A stretch of 64,000 nt of DNA from Candidatus Eisenbacteria bacterium (GTDB taxonomy: Bacteria > Eisenbacteria > RBG-16-71-46), in the NCBI GenBank assembly GCA_035712145.1, contig DASTBI010000143.1, positions 1 through 64,000 on the forward strand. Direction: 5' to 3'. The position numbers and the translations under genes are program-made. The notes under the pieces were generated by a model. That model made no database searches and was not told the DNA's origin. It worked only from the letters and a program-made list of their open reading frames with translations. Below, in pieces: positions 54,189 through 63,762 of the stretch. Position 1 is the stretch's first letter. Every line of letters begins with the position of its first letter.

Positions 54189-55187
54189 CTAGGCCATCAG
54201 TGTCAACGCGTCCACCACGCGGTTCGAGAAGCCCCATTCGTTGTCGTACCACGACAGGGTCTTCACGAGGCTGCCGTCCATCACCGTGGTGGAGAGCGAG
54301 TCGAACACGCTGCTGGAGGGATTTCCGATGACGTCCGAGGAGACGATCGGATCGGTGCAGTATTCGAGAATGCCCTTCATCGGTCCCTGAGCCGCGGCTT
54401 TCATGGCCGCGTTGACCGCGGCGGCGTCGGCAGGCTTCCGGACCCGGCACACCAGGTCGGTCAGCGATCCGTTCATCACCGGCACCCGCACCGCCAGGCC
54501 GTCGAGCTTGCCCTTGAGCTCGGGCATCACGAGCCCGATCGCCTTGGCCGCGCCGGTGGAGGTCGGGATCATGTTCTGGGCCGCGGCCCGCGCGCGCCTC
54601 AGATCCTTGTGGGGCAGGTCGAGGATGCGCTGATCGTTGGTGTAGGCATGGATGGTGGTCATCAGCCCATGCTCGATCTCGAAGTGGTCGTGGATCACCT
54701 TCGCCATCGGGGCCAGGCAATTGGTCGTGCACGAGCCGATGCTGACCACCACGTGCTTGGAGCGGTCGAACGCCTGGTGGTTCACGCCCATGACGAAGGT
54801 GATATCCACGTCCTTCGCCGGCGCCGAGATCAGCACCCCGCGCGCTCCGGCGCTCAAGTGGGCGGAAGCGGAGGCCTTGTCGGTGAACTTCCCGGTCGCC
54901 TCGAGCACGACCTCCACGCCCAGCGACTTCCACGGCAGCTTGGACGGCTCTTTTTCGCTCAGCACCTGGATCTTCTTGCCCGCCACCTGGAGCGCGCCGT
55001 CGACGGCCGGCCCGGCGTCAGGAAAGGTCCGGTGGATGGTGTCGTAGCGGAGCAGGTGCGCCAGTGTGGGCGCGTCGGTGACGTCGTTCACGGCCACGAT
55101 CTCGAGCGGAGCGCGACGCTCGTGCGCCGCGCGCAAGACCAGGCGCCCGATCCGGCCGAAGCCGTTGATGCCGATCCGAATGGCCAT
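54189..55187 (-). CDS. gapA: Glyceraldehyde-3-phosphate dehydrogenase
   Basis: The 332-aa glycolytic enzyme starts at ATG 55185-55187 with CAGGAGAA upstream. It has the NAD motif [16 protein letters not shown], the catalytic segment [16 protein letters not shown] (Cys153), [10 protein letters not shown] (His180) and the C-terminal [19 protein letters not shown]. Asn at the end of the second strand (AVNDVTD) points to NAD rather than NADP use. It leads the operon; a candidate promoter lies 83-112 bp upstream. Confidence 0.97.
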   Translation of the reverse strand: MAIRIGINGFGRIGRLVLRAAHERRAPLEIVAVNDVTDAPTLAHLLRYDTIHRTFPDAGPAVDGALQVAGKKIQVLSEKEPSKLPWKSLGVEVVLEATGKFTDKASASAHLSAGARGVLISAPAKDVDITFVMGVNHQAFDRSKHVVVSIGSCTTNCLAPMAKVIHDHFEIEHGLMTTIHAYTNDQRILDLPHKDLRRARAAAQNMIPTSTGAAKAIGLVMPELKGKLDGLAVRVPVMNGSLTDLVCRVRKPADAAAVNAAMKAAAQGPMKGILEYCTDPIVSSDVIGNPSSSVFDSLSTTVMDGSLVKTLSWYDNEWGFSNRVVDALTLMA

Positions 55188-55269
55188 CGGATTCTCCTGT
55201 CGGTCCGACTGCAGGGCCGGCCCGGCAAGTTGTTGGGATAGATGAACTTAGGGGACGAGCAAGCGGTGG

Positions 55270-55299
55270 ACTATGACGCAACCCACGCGGCGAGGTCAA
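55270..55299 (-). promoter_or_regulatory. Putative gap operon promoter
   Basis: On the minus strand TTGACC (55294-55299) and CATAGT (55270-55275) are separated by 18 bp, 83 bp upstream of the gapA start. Matches are 5/6 and 4/6 to the sigma70 boxes. The region lies in a 134-bp gap after the GWxTD gene. Confidence 0.5.
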
Positions 55300-55321
55300 G
55301 TGCGGCGGGAAGCGGTGACCG

Positions 55322-56806
55322 CTATTCGGTGCTGTAGCGCAGCCGGTAGTCGCCGTAGCCCTGGTCGTCCACGAACAGGAAGGTGAGGCGCTTGCGCGTG
55401 TTTCCGCCGGCGCGCGGATCGGGCTTGGTGGTGATCGTGGCGCCGCGCTCGACCTCGTAGATCCAGACCTCGAAAGGACGAATGTCTCCTCCGAGCCCCT
55501 TGGTCTCGACGTCGCCAGTCGGACGATCCTCGCTGGCGTCGATCTGCTGCAGCACCTGTTGGAGCGTCTGATCGCCGGTGGGAATGACCTGCTTGAGGAC
55601 CTCGTCCGGCTCGCCGTGACGGATGTAGACGCGCCCCATGTCGGAGAACATTCCCTTCCCCAGCGCGGCGGAGCGGGTCCACGACGAGTTCGCGTGATGC
55701 ACGCGCCGGTAGAACTCCGTGCGCGCCTCGTTCTCGGCGGTGGAGGGCGTGGGATCACGCTCGCGCCAGAAGTCCTCGAGGTAGGCCTCCTGCTCGCCCG
55801 GGCTCATGCGCACAAAGGCTTCCTCGTCTTCGTCGTTGTCGAGCAGCAGGTGCACCTCGTCCTCGATGTCGCGCGGGTTGCGCCACCACGACGTCCGGTT
55901 CCACGCCACGCTGAAGCGTCCGCGGCGGACGGCGGGAGTCGACTCGCCTTCACGCCACACCTGGACCTCGAAGTCGTAGCCGCCGGCCGGGAAGGTGGAG
56001 ACGTCCATGGACACCACGGGTGCGACCGATACGGCGACGGCCGTGCTCTCGTACCGCGCCATCTCGCGTCCCGTCGTCGCATCGAGGAGCCGCGCCCGCC
56101 AGTGCCACGATGCCTGCGCGTTCGAGCGCGCGACGAAGTGGGCCCGCAGATCGTTCGCCAGAAGGCCGTAGAGACGATCGGGGTTCGGGAGGAAACCCGT
56201 GTCGAGGTCGGCATGGCGGAACGCGGCGCCGGCGCCTGCCGCCTTCCCCCACACGAATTCGACGTTCGACAGGCGGCGGCCGCTCGACGGCTCGGGAACG
56301 ACGATCTCGCCTTTCACCGAGGCGGATTGCGCGACCGAGCGACCGATGTAGGCGAGGCCGCGCTTGCGCGAGAGCGGATCCTCGAGCTTCACCTCCATCG
56401 TGTACGGACCCGCCTTGACCGGGAGCCTCAGCAGCACCACCTTGCCGAAGCCGCCGGTGTCGCTCGGCAACACCGTGAACTCCTGCACGGCCTGGTGATG
56501 CTTGGCGCCGAAGCGATTGTGAAGTGTTACCCCGAGCTTGAGGCGGGCGTCACCGCGATCGGAGCGACCGAGCGAAACGATCGTTGACGGCGGTAGCCGG
56601 CAGTAGATCTCGAGCAGGTCGCTTGCCGAATCGGGGAAGGCCGCGGCGTCGACGGTGAATCCCAGCCGCCCGCTCACCCGCCAGGGAAGCGGTCCCGTCG
56701 GCTCGTCGGCGAAGGATGGCCAGGCGGTCGACAGCAGGGCCAGGACCCAAAACGACGCACGCGCCCCCTGACGGAGACGCGTGGCTCGACGCCCGTGATT
56801 CGGAAT
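55322..56806 (-). CDS. GWxTD-domain exported protein; start codon unclear
   Basis: The C-terminal third carries a GWxTD-type domain: DNDEDEEAFVRMSPGEQEAYLEDFW, FYRRVHHANSSWT and GMFSDMGRVYIRHGEPDEV, ending in a beta-rich segment with PFEVWIYEVE and FLFVDDQGYGDYRL. The first part has an export signal (FWVLALLSTAWPSFADEP) and two Ig-like beta domains. No ATG, GTG or TTG lies between the PorV-like stop and the signal peptide. I set ATT at 56804-56806 as a tentative start (494 aa); the only in-frame ATG lies 141 bp upstream inside the PorV-like gene. GWxTD proteins are common in the FCB group; their function is unknown. Confidence 0.75.
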   Translation of the reverse strand: MPNHGRRATRLRQGARASFWVLALLSTAWPSFADEPTGPLPWRVSGRLGFTVDAAAFPDSASDLLEIYCRLPPSTIVSLGRSDRGDARLKLGVTLHNRFGAKHHQAVQEFTVLPSDTGGFGKVVLLRLPVKAGPYTMEVKLEDPLSRKRGLAYIGRSVAQSASVKGEIVVPEPSSGRRLSNVEFVWGKAAGAGAAFRHADLDTGFLPNPDRLYGLLANDLRAHFVARSNAQASWHWRARLLDATTGREMARYESTAVAVSVAPVVSMDVSTFPAGGYDFEVQVWREGESTPAVRRGRFSVAWNRTSWWRNPRDIEDEVHLLLDNDEDEEAFVRMSPGEQEAYLEDFWRERDPTPSTAENEARTEFYRRVHHANSSWTRSAALGKGMFSDMGRVYIRHGEPDEVLKQVIPTGDQTLQQVLQQIDASEDRPTGDVETKGLGGDIRPFEVWIYEVERGATITTKPDPRAGGNTRKRLTFLFVDDQGYGDYRLRYSTE

Positions 56807-56810
56807 CGGA

Positions 56811-57764
56811 TCAGAACTCGAAGGTGAGGGAGAAGCGATGAGCGCCTCCCAGGTCCTGCATGTCGGTGTAGGCGTAGTCGAGCTTGGCCTCTCCTGCCAC
56901 GGACACCGGGAAGTGGAAGCCCACGCCGCCCGCGAGCCCTTCGGCATCGTAGTTGATGTTGTACCCGCCGCGCAGATGGATGAAGTCCTTGAACGAATAT
57001 TCGGTTCCGACGTTGAGGCGCTCCGCGTTGTCCGGCGGGTGCGAGAATTCGAGCGACCCGATCAGGTGCTGGTCGGCGGTCTGCATGAGATTGAGCGACG
57101 AGCCGACACGGAAGATGGCCGGGATGCGCGCCTCCTGTTCGATGAACTTCACCTGCGAACCGATGTTCGAAATCGTCATCCCGATTTTCATCCCCAGGAC
57201 ACCGACGTCGTAAAGGGTGCCGACGTCGAAGGCGTAGGTCTGCTGGCTGAACTCCGCCAGACCTTCGTGGATGAAGTTGGCGGTCACCCCCGCACTGAAC
57301 TTGTCGGTGAACGACCGGGCGTACGTCAGTCCCGCCGTCATCATGCCGGCGTCGAACGTCCGCCCCGTGCCTTCGACCGGATCGGGCTGGTAGGCCGTGG
57401 TCTCGACCATGGGATCCATGGTCAGCGCTCGGGCGTGGACCGAGAAGGCGCCGGGAATCCGTTTCACGTGGAAGACGTAGCCGATCTGCTCGAACGACAG
57501 GTCGGCCACCCAGGTGGCGTGGTTGAGGCTGAGCTGCGACTTGTTCGGGTCGATGCGCGCGATTCCGGCCGCATTCCAGAACACGGCGCTCGCATCGTCG
57601 GCGACGGCGACGAACGCGTTGCCCATCCCGGCCGCACGGGCGCCCACCGAGATCTTCAGGAACTGGCCGTCGAACGTCCCGACCTTCTCGAAGATCTCGG
57701 CTGCGCCAGCCAACCCCGGGAGCATCAGTGCCAGCCCGCCGAGGGTGACGATCATTCTCTTCAC
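56811..57764 (-). CDS. PorV/PorQ-family outer-membrane protein
   Basis: I chose GTG 57762-57764 with AAGGAGG 6 bp upstream, giving KRMIVTLGGLALMLPGLAGA as signal peptide; ATG 57777-57779 would include the ribosome site. The 317-aa product begins its mature part with FLKISVGARAAGMGNAFVAVADDASAVFWNAAG, the hallmark of PorV/PorQ proteins. It continues as a FadL-like barrel and ends YAYTDMQDLGGAHRFSLTFEF with terminal Phe. PorV is the shuttle that carries cargo to the T9SS attachment complex in Bacteroidota. The gene lies beside a protein with a T9SS-like C terminus. Confidence 0.85.
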   Translation of the reverse strand: MKRMIVTLGGLALMLPGLAGAAEIFEKVGTFDGQFLKISVGARAAGMGNAFVAVADDASAVFWNAAGIARIDPNKSQLSLNHATWVADLSFEQIGYVFHVKRIPGAFSVHARALTMDPMVETTAYQPDPVEGTGRTFDAGMMTAGLTYARSFTDKFSAGVTANFIHEGLAEFSQQTYAFDVGTLYDVGVLGMKIGMTISNIGSQVKFIEQEARIPAIFRVGSSLNLMQTADQHLIGSLEFSHPPDNAERLNVGTEYSFKDFIHLRGGYNINYDAEGLAGGVGFHFPVSVAGEAKLDYAYTDMQDLGGAHRFSLTFEF

Positions 57765-57792
57765 GGAAGCCTCCTTCATACCCACGCCCGGT

Positions 57793-60702
57793 CTAGCGAA
57801 TGACGACGAATTTGCCACGCTGTTGACCTTGGTCGGAATCGACCACGAATAGATAGATGCCGCTCACCACGTCCTGTCCATTGCGCGAGATCAGGTTCCA
57901 TCGCGCCTGCCCGTCGTTGGCGGTGTCCTGCTGGCGGTTGTAGCCCGGCCGCGTCCTGCCATCGGGTCCCGTGATCGGCCCGCGAACCGATTCGTTGACC
58001 GCATCGTTCTCGTCGAGCTCGGCCACCATGTCTCCGGACACCGTATAGATCCGGATCTTCCACTTGCCCGGGGGCAGACCCATGAAGTCGACGTGGGTGC
58101 CCGTCGGGTCGGTCGCATTGGGTGTCAAGTCCCAGGCCGAGGGCCTGGCGAGGATGCTGGTGAACCCACGGTAGGGATTCGGAACCACCCATACCGACTT
58201 GCCCGTCTTGGTCGTGGACTGAGGCGTCACCTGGTCCGCCTCCACCGCCGAGCGGCGTCCGAAGAGCTGGCTGCCGCCCGTCGAGTCTCCGGCCGTCACC
58301 GAATAGAAGTAGATGAACCCGTTCTTGACCTCGCGGTCGATGATCATGTAGCGACCGACCTGATAACGCGTCTTCTTGATCCGCTGAGGGGGGCTCGTGC
58401 CCAGCGCGAGCCCGCTGTCCTGCACGCACGCCTGGGTCTCGGGATCCTGAACGCATGCGACCGGTTCGGCGCGCAGGATCCTGCCCGTCTGACGGTCCCA
58501 GAAGTCGCCACTCCGCAGGCAGATCTTGACCGTCGCCGTGTCTCGGCAACCGCCACCCCGCAGCTCCAGCGGGTCAGCGAGCGGATCCGTGCAGTGCGGA
58601 TGCCCGGCGGGATAGTCGTAGTTGGGAATGAACACCATCGGGCAGATCAGCGTGTCCTCGACGGGGTCGCGGGTGAAGTTGCTGTCGGCGTAGTCGAACA
58701 GGCGGTACTCGGCGAGCAGCGCCCAGTCCTCGTCGTTCGGCCCCGATGCACCCACCGGGCGCTGCCAGCCGGCGACCTTCCAGATGCGGTAGGCGCGGAA
58801 GTCGAAGAAACCGGACTTGGGATCGGCGGTGGTCTCCGAGATGTTGTCCCAGGCCAGCGTGATCATGTTGTCGCCGCCCGCCACCACGCGATTCGGGTTG
58901 TCCGAGTAGTTGTAGGTCGCCGCCACGTTCAGATTCGGGCTCGGTGGCGGCGACTCCGCGTTCCAGTGCCGCAGGTAGTAACCCTGGCCCGTCGCCTCGT
59001 TCCACACCCCGGTACAGGCGTTACAGTCGAAGTCGAACCAGGTGAAAGCGTTGTCGGTCACCTGCTTGGAGACGGCCTCACGATCGGGACAGACCTCCGA
59101 GAGGAGCATCGGCGTCGACCCCGTGGGCAGCTTCACGCCGGTCTCGCAGCCGTGGCAGTCAGGCACCTTGTCGGTAAAGCCGGGGCGCGGAAGCTCGTAG
59201 ACGCCTTCGTAGGCGATCTGAGCGGTAAAGGCGTTCTCCAGCGCCGGGTACTTCTCGAACAGATCGCCCAGCGGCTTCAGGCCGGCCTGATAGGAGGCGT
59301 AGTCGAGCTGGTAGTCCTGGAGCGTCAAATAGCCCCCGCGGAAGACCGCGAAGCCGATGGTGCAGGTGATCATCCCGCCGTCCGGCACGTTGAGGAAAGG
59401 ACCGACCGATGACCAGGCGGTGTAATCGCCGGCCTGATCGCCTGGCTCGGCCGAGATCAGTCCGGTGGCCGGATCGACGTTCTGATTGCTGGAGAGGAAC
59501 TCGAAGCGCTGCTGGTCGGTGCTGGGATTCCCGTTGCTGGCGTAGGGCGTTCCGGCGATGAACGATCGGAAGGCGCGGAAGCCGACCCGCGCTGGAGCGC
59601 GAATACCGAGCGGATCGATGGTGTGACCGAAGAGGAGCACCGAAGCGACGCCACCCGTCCTTCCTTCATCGCCGTCGTTGTCCACCACGGAAAAGCCGTT
59701 GATCCGCACCGGCATCTGGGGACAGAGCGTATCCGCAGTGCCCGCCTGGGTGGTGGACAGCTGGTAGCGTGGATCATCCGGCGTCACAGGGATCGTGAAC
59801 TCACCGTTCGGGAAATACGGGATGTCCTGGTCGTCGGAGAAGTAGGTGGAGCTCGACGCGGGACCGGCGTCGATGTCGACCCGGATGCCCACGAACATGC
59901 TGTCCAGGGTGTGCCCCGAACGGTTGAAGATGTCCCATTGGACGACGTCGAAGTCGGTGAAGCCCGGGACCGAGTAGGCCCACGAGGACTGCTGGATCTC
60001 GGTCACCAGCGGCACGTGCGCCTCCGCGGTGCTCGTCGCGTAGGCAGCCGGGGTGTCGTCCCGCATCACGCAGGTGAACATGAGCTGGCCGAGCGCGCCG
60101 TAGTCCTCGTCGATGCGACCGTCCCCGTCGTTGTCACGCCCGTCGAGGAAGTCTTCGTCGATGTTGGGCTCGCCGGTGAACGGGTTGAAGTCGGCATCGT
60201 CGTTGACCAGCCGGTTGCCGTTGATGATGCCGTCGTAAGCGCGGTACATCCGGTCTTCCGGATCGGGCGTCGGCGGCCACCACTCGGGGTTGTAGGAGAC
60301 GCGGCGCACCGCCGTCGGGTCGGTGGCCGTGGGATTGACCCCCCCCACCGCGACCAGGATGAAGTTGAGGTACTCGACACCCGAGGCGCCGGGCCACTGG
60401 CCCGACGGGTCGCTCGAGATATTGATGAACGGATTGCCGATCACCCCGTAGTTGGTCACCTTCATGACCACGTTCCCGACCGTGAGAACGGCGCCCGGGC
60501 CATAGATGTCTGGGATCGCCGCCGGCGTGGCGGTGCGGTGCTTCATGTCGCCAATGGGATTGGAGGCCGCTCGCTGATGGGACCGAAGCCGTTCGAAGGC
60601 CTCTTGCTCGTCCCGATCGGCCTTGGCGTGCGCCAGGGATGTGACGGCCAATTGGGCGATCAGCACTGCGGACAGCGCGCGGCGCGTGGTCATGAAGCTC
60701 AT
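57793..60702 (-). CDS. Large exported protein with T9SS/FlgD-like C-terminal domain
   Basis: The 969-aa protein from ATG 60700-60702 has a signal peptide (ALSAVLIAQLAVTSLAHA) and then long beta-rich regions without a named domain. Calcium-binding-like Asp-rich loops occur at about residues 155-190 (NDDADFNPFTGEPNIDEDF and DGRDNDGDGRIDEDYG). Two Cys pairs lie near residue 540-590 (DCHGCETG and DCNACTGVW), with a Cys-rich stretch around 730-790. The end (VVPNPYRGF ... KWKIRIYTVSGDMVAELDE ... WNLISRNGQDVVSGIYLFVV ... GKFVVIR) matches FlgD-Ig/T9SS type A sorting domains. Probably a cell-surface protein; substrate unknown. It sits between the PorV-like and TonB receptor genes. Confidence 0.75.
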   Translation of the reverse strand: MSFMTTRRALSAVLIAQLAVTSLAHAKADRDEQEAFERLRSHQRAASNPIGDMKHRTATPAAIPDIYGPGAVLTVGNVVMKVTNYGVIGNPFINISSDPSGQWPGASGVEYLNFILVAVGGVNPTATDPTAVRRVSYNPEWWPPTPDPEDRMYRAYDGIINGNRLVNDDADFNPFTGEPNIDEDFLDGRDNDGDGRIDEDYGALGQLMFTCVMRDDTPAAYATSTAEAHVPLVTEIQQSSWAYSVPGFTDFDVVQWDIFNRSGHTLDSMFVGIRVDIDAGPASSSTYFSDDQDIPYFPNGEFTIPVTPDDPRYQLSTTQAGTADTLCPQMPVRINGFSVVDNDGDEGRTGGVASVLLFGHTIDPLGIRAPARVGFRAFRSFIAGTPYASNGNPSTDQQRFEFLSSNQNVDPATGLISAEPGDQAGDYTAWSSVGPFLNVPDGGMITCTIGFAVFRGGYLTLQDYQLDYASYQAGLKPLGDLFEKYPALENAFTAQIAYEGVYELPRPGFTDKVPDCHGCETGVKLPTGSTPMLLSEVCPDREAVSKQVTDNAFTWFDFDCNACTGVWNEATGQGYYLRHWNAESPPPSPNLNVAATYNYSDNPNRVVAGGDNMITLAWDNISETTADPKSGFFDFRAYRIWKVAGWQRPVGASGPNDEDWALLAEYRLFDYADSNFTRDPVEDTLICPMVFIPNYDYPAGHPHCTDPLADPLELRGGGCRDTATVKICLRSGDFWDRQTGRILRAEPVACVQDPETQACVQDSGLALGTSPPQRIKKTRYQVGRYMIIDREVKNGFIYFYSVTAGDSTGGSQLFGRRSAVEADQVTPQSTTKTGKSVWVVPNPYRGFTSILARPSAWDLTPNATDPTGTHVDFMGLPPGKWKIRIYTVSGDMVAELDENDAVNESVRGPITGPDGRTRPGYNRQQDTANDGQARWNLISRNGQDVVSGIYLFVVDSDQGQQRGKFVVIR

Positions 60703-60728
60703 GTGGGGAGTGTGCTCCTGCACTCTCG

Positions 60729-63443
60729 CTAGAACGTGATGCTCACGCCCATGCGCACGCTGCGACCTTCCTGGAACACTCGCGGGTCGTGCACGGGAAC
60801 CCAGTCCAGGAAGTTGTCGCCATTGGTGTCCTGCAAGTAGGCGCCGCCGGCACGCCCGGTCTCCGTGAAGTAAATCAAGTACTCGTCGCCCGACTGACCC
60901 ACGAAGGGATTGGGGAAGACGGAGTACGTAAGGTTGTTGATGTTCTTGGCGCCGAGGACGTTCCGCGCGTCGAAGAACAGGGTCACGTTCTGTCCCCAGA
61001 CCCGGAAGTACTTGTCGCCGTCGACCGTGAGGATCGAGTTCGAGGGCAGGCGGCGCGAGTTGTTGAGCGTGGGGTCCGGCTTGCGATCGTTTCGGAAGTT
61101 CGGCGTGAACGGGAAGCCCGACCCGTACTGCCACAGGAAGCGGAATCCCCAGCGGCCCGGGTCGCGCACCACGCCCTGAATCGTCAGCGTGCTGCGCTGA
61201 TCCCAGTCGAGCGGCTGCTCGGAGATCGGCAGGTAGAGACCGCCGCCGGTGATGAACTGCTGGGCCGACTGCGGATCCGAAGCCACACCCGTGGCGATCT
61301 GGTAGGTGTAGTTCACCTCGGCCGAGAACTTGTGGCTGAAGCTCTTGGTGATGCTGGCCTCGAAGCCGCGAGCGCTGGCGTAGTCCTCGTTCACGTAAAC
61401 CGAGATCTGGTTGCCGAACTCGTCGCTCGCGGCGCGCGTCGAGATCAGGCCGTAGATGTCCTTGAAGAACACCGCGAACTGGCCGGAGATATCGCGGGTG
61501 AACAGGTGCTGGACCGCGGCCTGGTAGGCGATGTTGGTCTCGGGCTCCAGGTCCGGGTTTCCGCGAATCGCGACCGTCGAGGACAGGCCGCGGTTCTCGA
61601 ACACGAAGTTGCGGCCGGGCGTTTGGTAGGTCCAGCCGTAATGGAAGCTCAGCACGTCCTTGTCGGAGATGGGATAGGCGATCCCCAGTCGCGGACTGAC
61701 CTGCTGCTTGTAACGCTTGCCGCTCGGCAGATCCGCGGTCTCGACCTGATCACCGGGCGTGAACAGGTCGTAGCGCAGGCCGGCGTTCAGCACCAGGCCT
61801 TCGTACTCCCACCGGTCCTGCGCGTAAACGGCGCCTTCGGGGTTGTAGTTGACGTAGTCGGAGCGCACGCCGCCCGGCCCCGTAGGGCTCTCGTCGTTGG
61901 GCCGGATGATGCCGAGGTTCTGGACCCGGTTGTAGCGAGCCTCGATGCCGGTCTTGAAGGTGTGCTGCTTCCACTTTCGAGTCGAGAAGTCGCTCTTGAG
62001 GACGGCGGTGGAGGTGGTGCGGTCCGAATACGTGGGGAAGTCCCCGTGGGTGGCGAAGAAAGGGTTGTTCTCGGTGCCGACCGTGGTATTTCCGTCCCAG
62101 TACTCCGGACTGTCGATCCAGTAGTCCCAGGGCAGCTTCTGCCCGATCGACGACAGCGTCTTGAAGTTGAGCGACGAGGCGCGCGTGGTCCACACCGTCT
62201 TGTCGGAGAGCTGGCTGGTCCACACCGCGGTGAGTCCATGGAAGCGGTCATCGGTGGTCGGCACGTGGTCCGGCATGTTGACGGGCTCATAGGTGCTGTC
62301 GATCTGCGTGTACGACCAGGTGCCGTACCTGGGCCGATAAGTGTCGGGCTGGCCATTGGCGCGGACGGTGTCGTAGGTCGTCTTCACGTAGCCCTGCCGA
62401 CTCCACATGTGGTTGTACGGCGTCGCGATGTTGCGGTTGTTGATGGTCTCGAGCGTGACCTTGTGGCGCGGGCTGATCCGGTACGCGAGCTTGAGGTTGG
62501 TATTGATCTGGTTTTGCTGCCGGTTGCCGAGCGCGATGAAGTCCCACAGCGTGCGCGAGGGCTTGGTGAGCGTGGTGGGCGTGTACGTGTCGGTGAACGT
62601 TCCCTCGTAGGTCGCGAAATAGGTCAGGTTCTTGATGGGCGTAGGACCGCCGAAGCCGAAGGTGAAGCGGTCGAAGTTGTTGTAGGTCTTCGTGGGATCG
62701 CCATAGCGGTCGGTGTCCCAGCGGACCTCGCCGCCGAACTTCTCGGTGCCTTCCTTGGTCGAGACCGCGACCACGCCGGAGAGCGCGTTGCCGTACTCGG
62801 CGTCCATGCCGCCCGAGAGGACGTCCGCTCCGGCCACCGCGAGGTTCGCGATGTTGGCGCCGCCTCCGAACAGCGGGTCGGACACCTCGACGCCGTCGAT
62901 CTGGAACTTGACCTCGCCGCCACGGCCGCCGCGGAAGTGCAGCTCGCCGCCTTGCGCGACCACGCCCGCCTTGACCGACACCGCCTGACTCAGGTTGTCG
63001 ACCGGAAGGTCCTTCATGGTCTGGGCGCTGATCTGCTGCTTGCTGGTGGAGGACTTGGTGTCGATCTGCTTCTTGGCGCTGACCTCGATCTCCTCGATCT
63101 GCTTGACGACCTTGGAGGAGCCGAGCGTGAACTCGACGGTGGCGGTCTGGCCGGCGTTGATCTGGACGTCCTTGACCTGCTTGTCGAAGCCGATGGCCTG
63201 GACCTGGACCTGTGCCGTGCCCACCGGGACGCCGACGATGGTGAAGCTGCCGTTCTCATCGGTCTGGGCGCCCTGCTTGGAACCCAGCACGATCACGTTC
63301 ACGTAGGCGGCGGGGTCCTTCCCCTTCTCGTACACCTTCCCGGTGATACGGCCCGTCGGCCCGGCCGGCCGGGGCGCCTGCCCGAGAGCGGGGTATGCCA
63401 GCGCGCAGCCGAGCAACACCATGTACAAGACTCGGAAACGCAT
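60729..63443 (-). CDS. TonB-dependent receptor with N-terminal carboxypeptidase-regulatory-like domain
   Basis: The 904-aa outer-membrane protein starts at ATG 63441-63443. A signal peptide ends near ALGQ. Residues 30-115 form a CarboxypepD_reg-like Ig domain (GRITGKVYEKGKDPAAYVNV ... GSFTIVGVPVGTAQVQV). The plug follows, with LPVDNLSQAVSVKAGVV, ELHFRGGRGGEVKFQIDGVEV and GGMDAEYGNALSGVVAVST. About 22 barrel strands end VFQEGRSVRMGVSITF. Such receptors often import peptides, glycans or metals. The substrate is not evident. The 969-aa exported protein gene directly downstream may be its surface partner, as in SusCD-like pairs. Confidence 0.92.
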   Translation of the reverse strand: MRFRVLYMVLLGCALAYPALGQAPRPAGPTGRITGKVYEKGKDPAAYVNVIVLGSKQGAQTDENGSFTIVGVPVGTAQVQVQAIGFDKQVKDVQINAGQTATVEFTLGSSKVVKQIEEIEVSAKKQIDTKSSTSKQQISAQTMKDLPVDNLSQAVSVKAGVVAQGGELHFRGGRGGEVKFQIDGVEVSDPLFGGGANIANLAVAGADVLSGGMDAEYGNALSGVVAVSTKEGTEKFGGEVRWDTDRYGDPTKTYNNFDRFTFGFGGPTPIKNLTYFATYEGTFTDTYTPTTLTKPSRTLWDFIALGNRQQNQINTNLKLAYRISPRHKVTLETINNRNIATPYNHMWSRQGYVKTTYDTVRANGQPDTYRPRYGTWSYTQIDSTYEPVNMPDHVPTTDDRFHGLTAVWTSQLSDKTVWTTRASSLNFKTLSSIGQKLPWDYWIDSPEYWDGNTTVGTENNPFFATHGDFPTYSDRTTSTAVLKSDFSTRKWKQHTFKTGIEARYNRVQNLGIIRPNDESPTGPGGVRSDYVNYNPEGAVYAQDRWEYEGLVLNAGLRYDLFTPGDQVETADLPSGKRYKQQVSPRLGIAYPISDKDVLSFHYGWTYQTPGRNFVFENRGLSSTVAIRGNPDLEPETNIAYQAAVQHLFTRDISGQFAVFFKDIYGLISTRAASDEFGNQISVYVNEDYASARGFEASITKSFSHKFSAEVNYTYQIATGVASDPQSAQQFITGGGLYLPISEQPLDWDQRSTLTIQGVVRDPGRWGFRFLWQYGSGFPFTPNFRNDRKPDPTLNNSRRLPSNSILTVDGDKYFRVWGQNVTLFFDARNVLGAKNINNLTYSVFPNPFVGQSGDEYLIYFTETGRAGGAYLQDTNGDNFLDWVPVHDPRVFQEGRSVRMGVSITF

Positions 63444-63506
63444 TCTTCTCCACCTTCATTCTTCAGGTCGCAACGACCGGGACCTGGGGCCGGAGGCGGC
63501 GAGCAA

Positions 63507-63550
63507 CCTTGCCACCTTGCCAATCTGCTAACACCCTGTCAACTGCTAAC
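63507..63550 (-). promoter_or_regulatory. Upstream region of the TonB receptor: direct repeats and a weak promoter
   Basis: An 8-bp tandem repeat, CCTTGCCA twice, occupies 63507-63522. CTGCTAAC occurs twice, at 63525-63532 and 63543-63550. On the minus strand TTGACA at 63537-63542 is followed 17 bp later by a poor -10 (CAAGGT). The spacing suggests an operator, but this is tentative. The rest of the 319-bp gap (63444-63762) holds no gene that I can support. Confidence 0.4.
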
Positions 63551-63762
63551 GGCTCCTCGACTTGGGTGAATCCTCCAGCCTCGTCACCAGATTGCCGGGT
63601 CTGGAGAACGAAAGAATCCGCACCTTCTTATGTTGGGGAGTCGGGGGGCAGCTGAGGTCACGACCATCATGCGCCGGAGGAAACCTTGGCGCCTGCGCCC
63701 AGCCGTCCCGAACTATGGCGGCCGTCCAAATGGACGTCAAGACTTTTCCGACCAGCGATGGC

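Noticed and set aside
60789-63569. A 926-codon open frame on the plus strand opposite the TonB receptor
   Set aside because: It is the antisense shadow of a clear receptor gene; its translation is rich in Val, Arg, Asp and His with no domain. Long antisense frames are common at this GC content.
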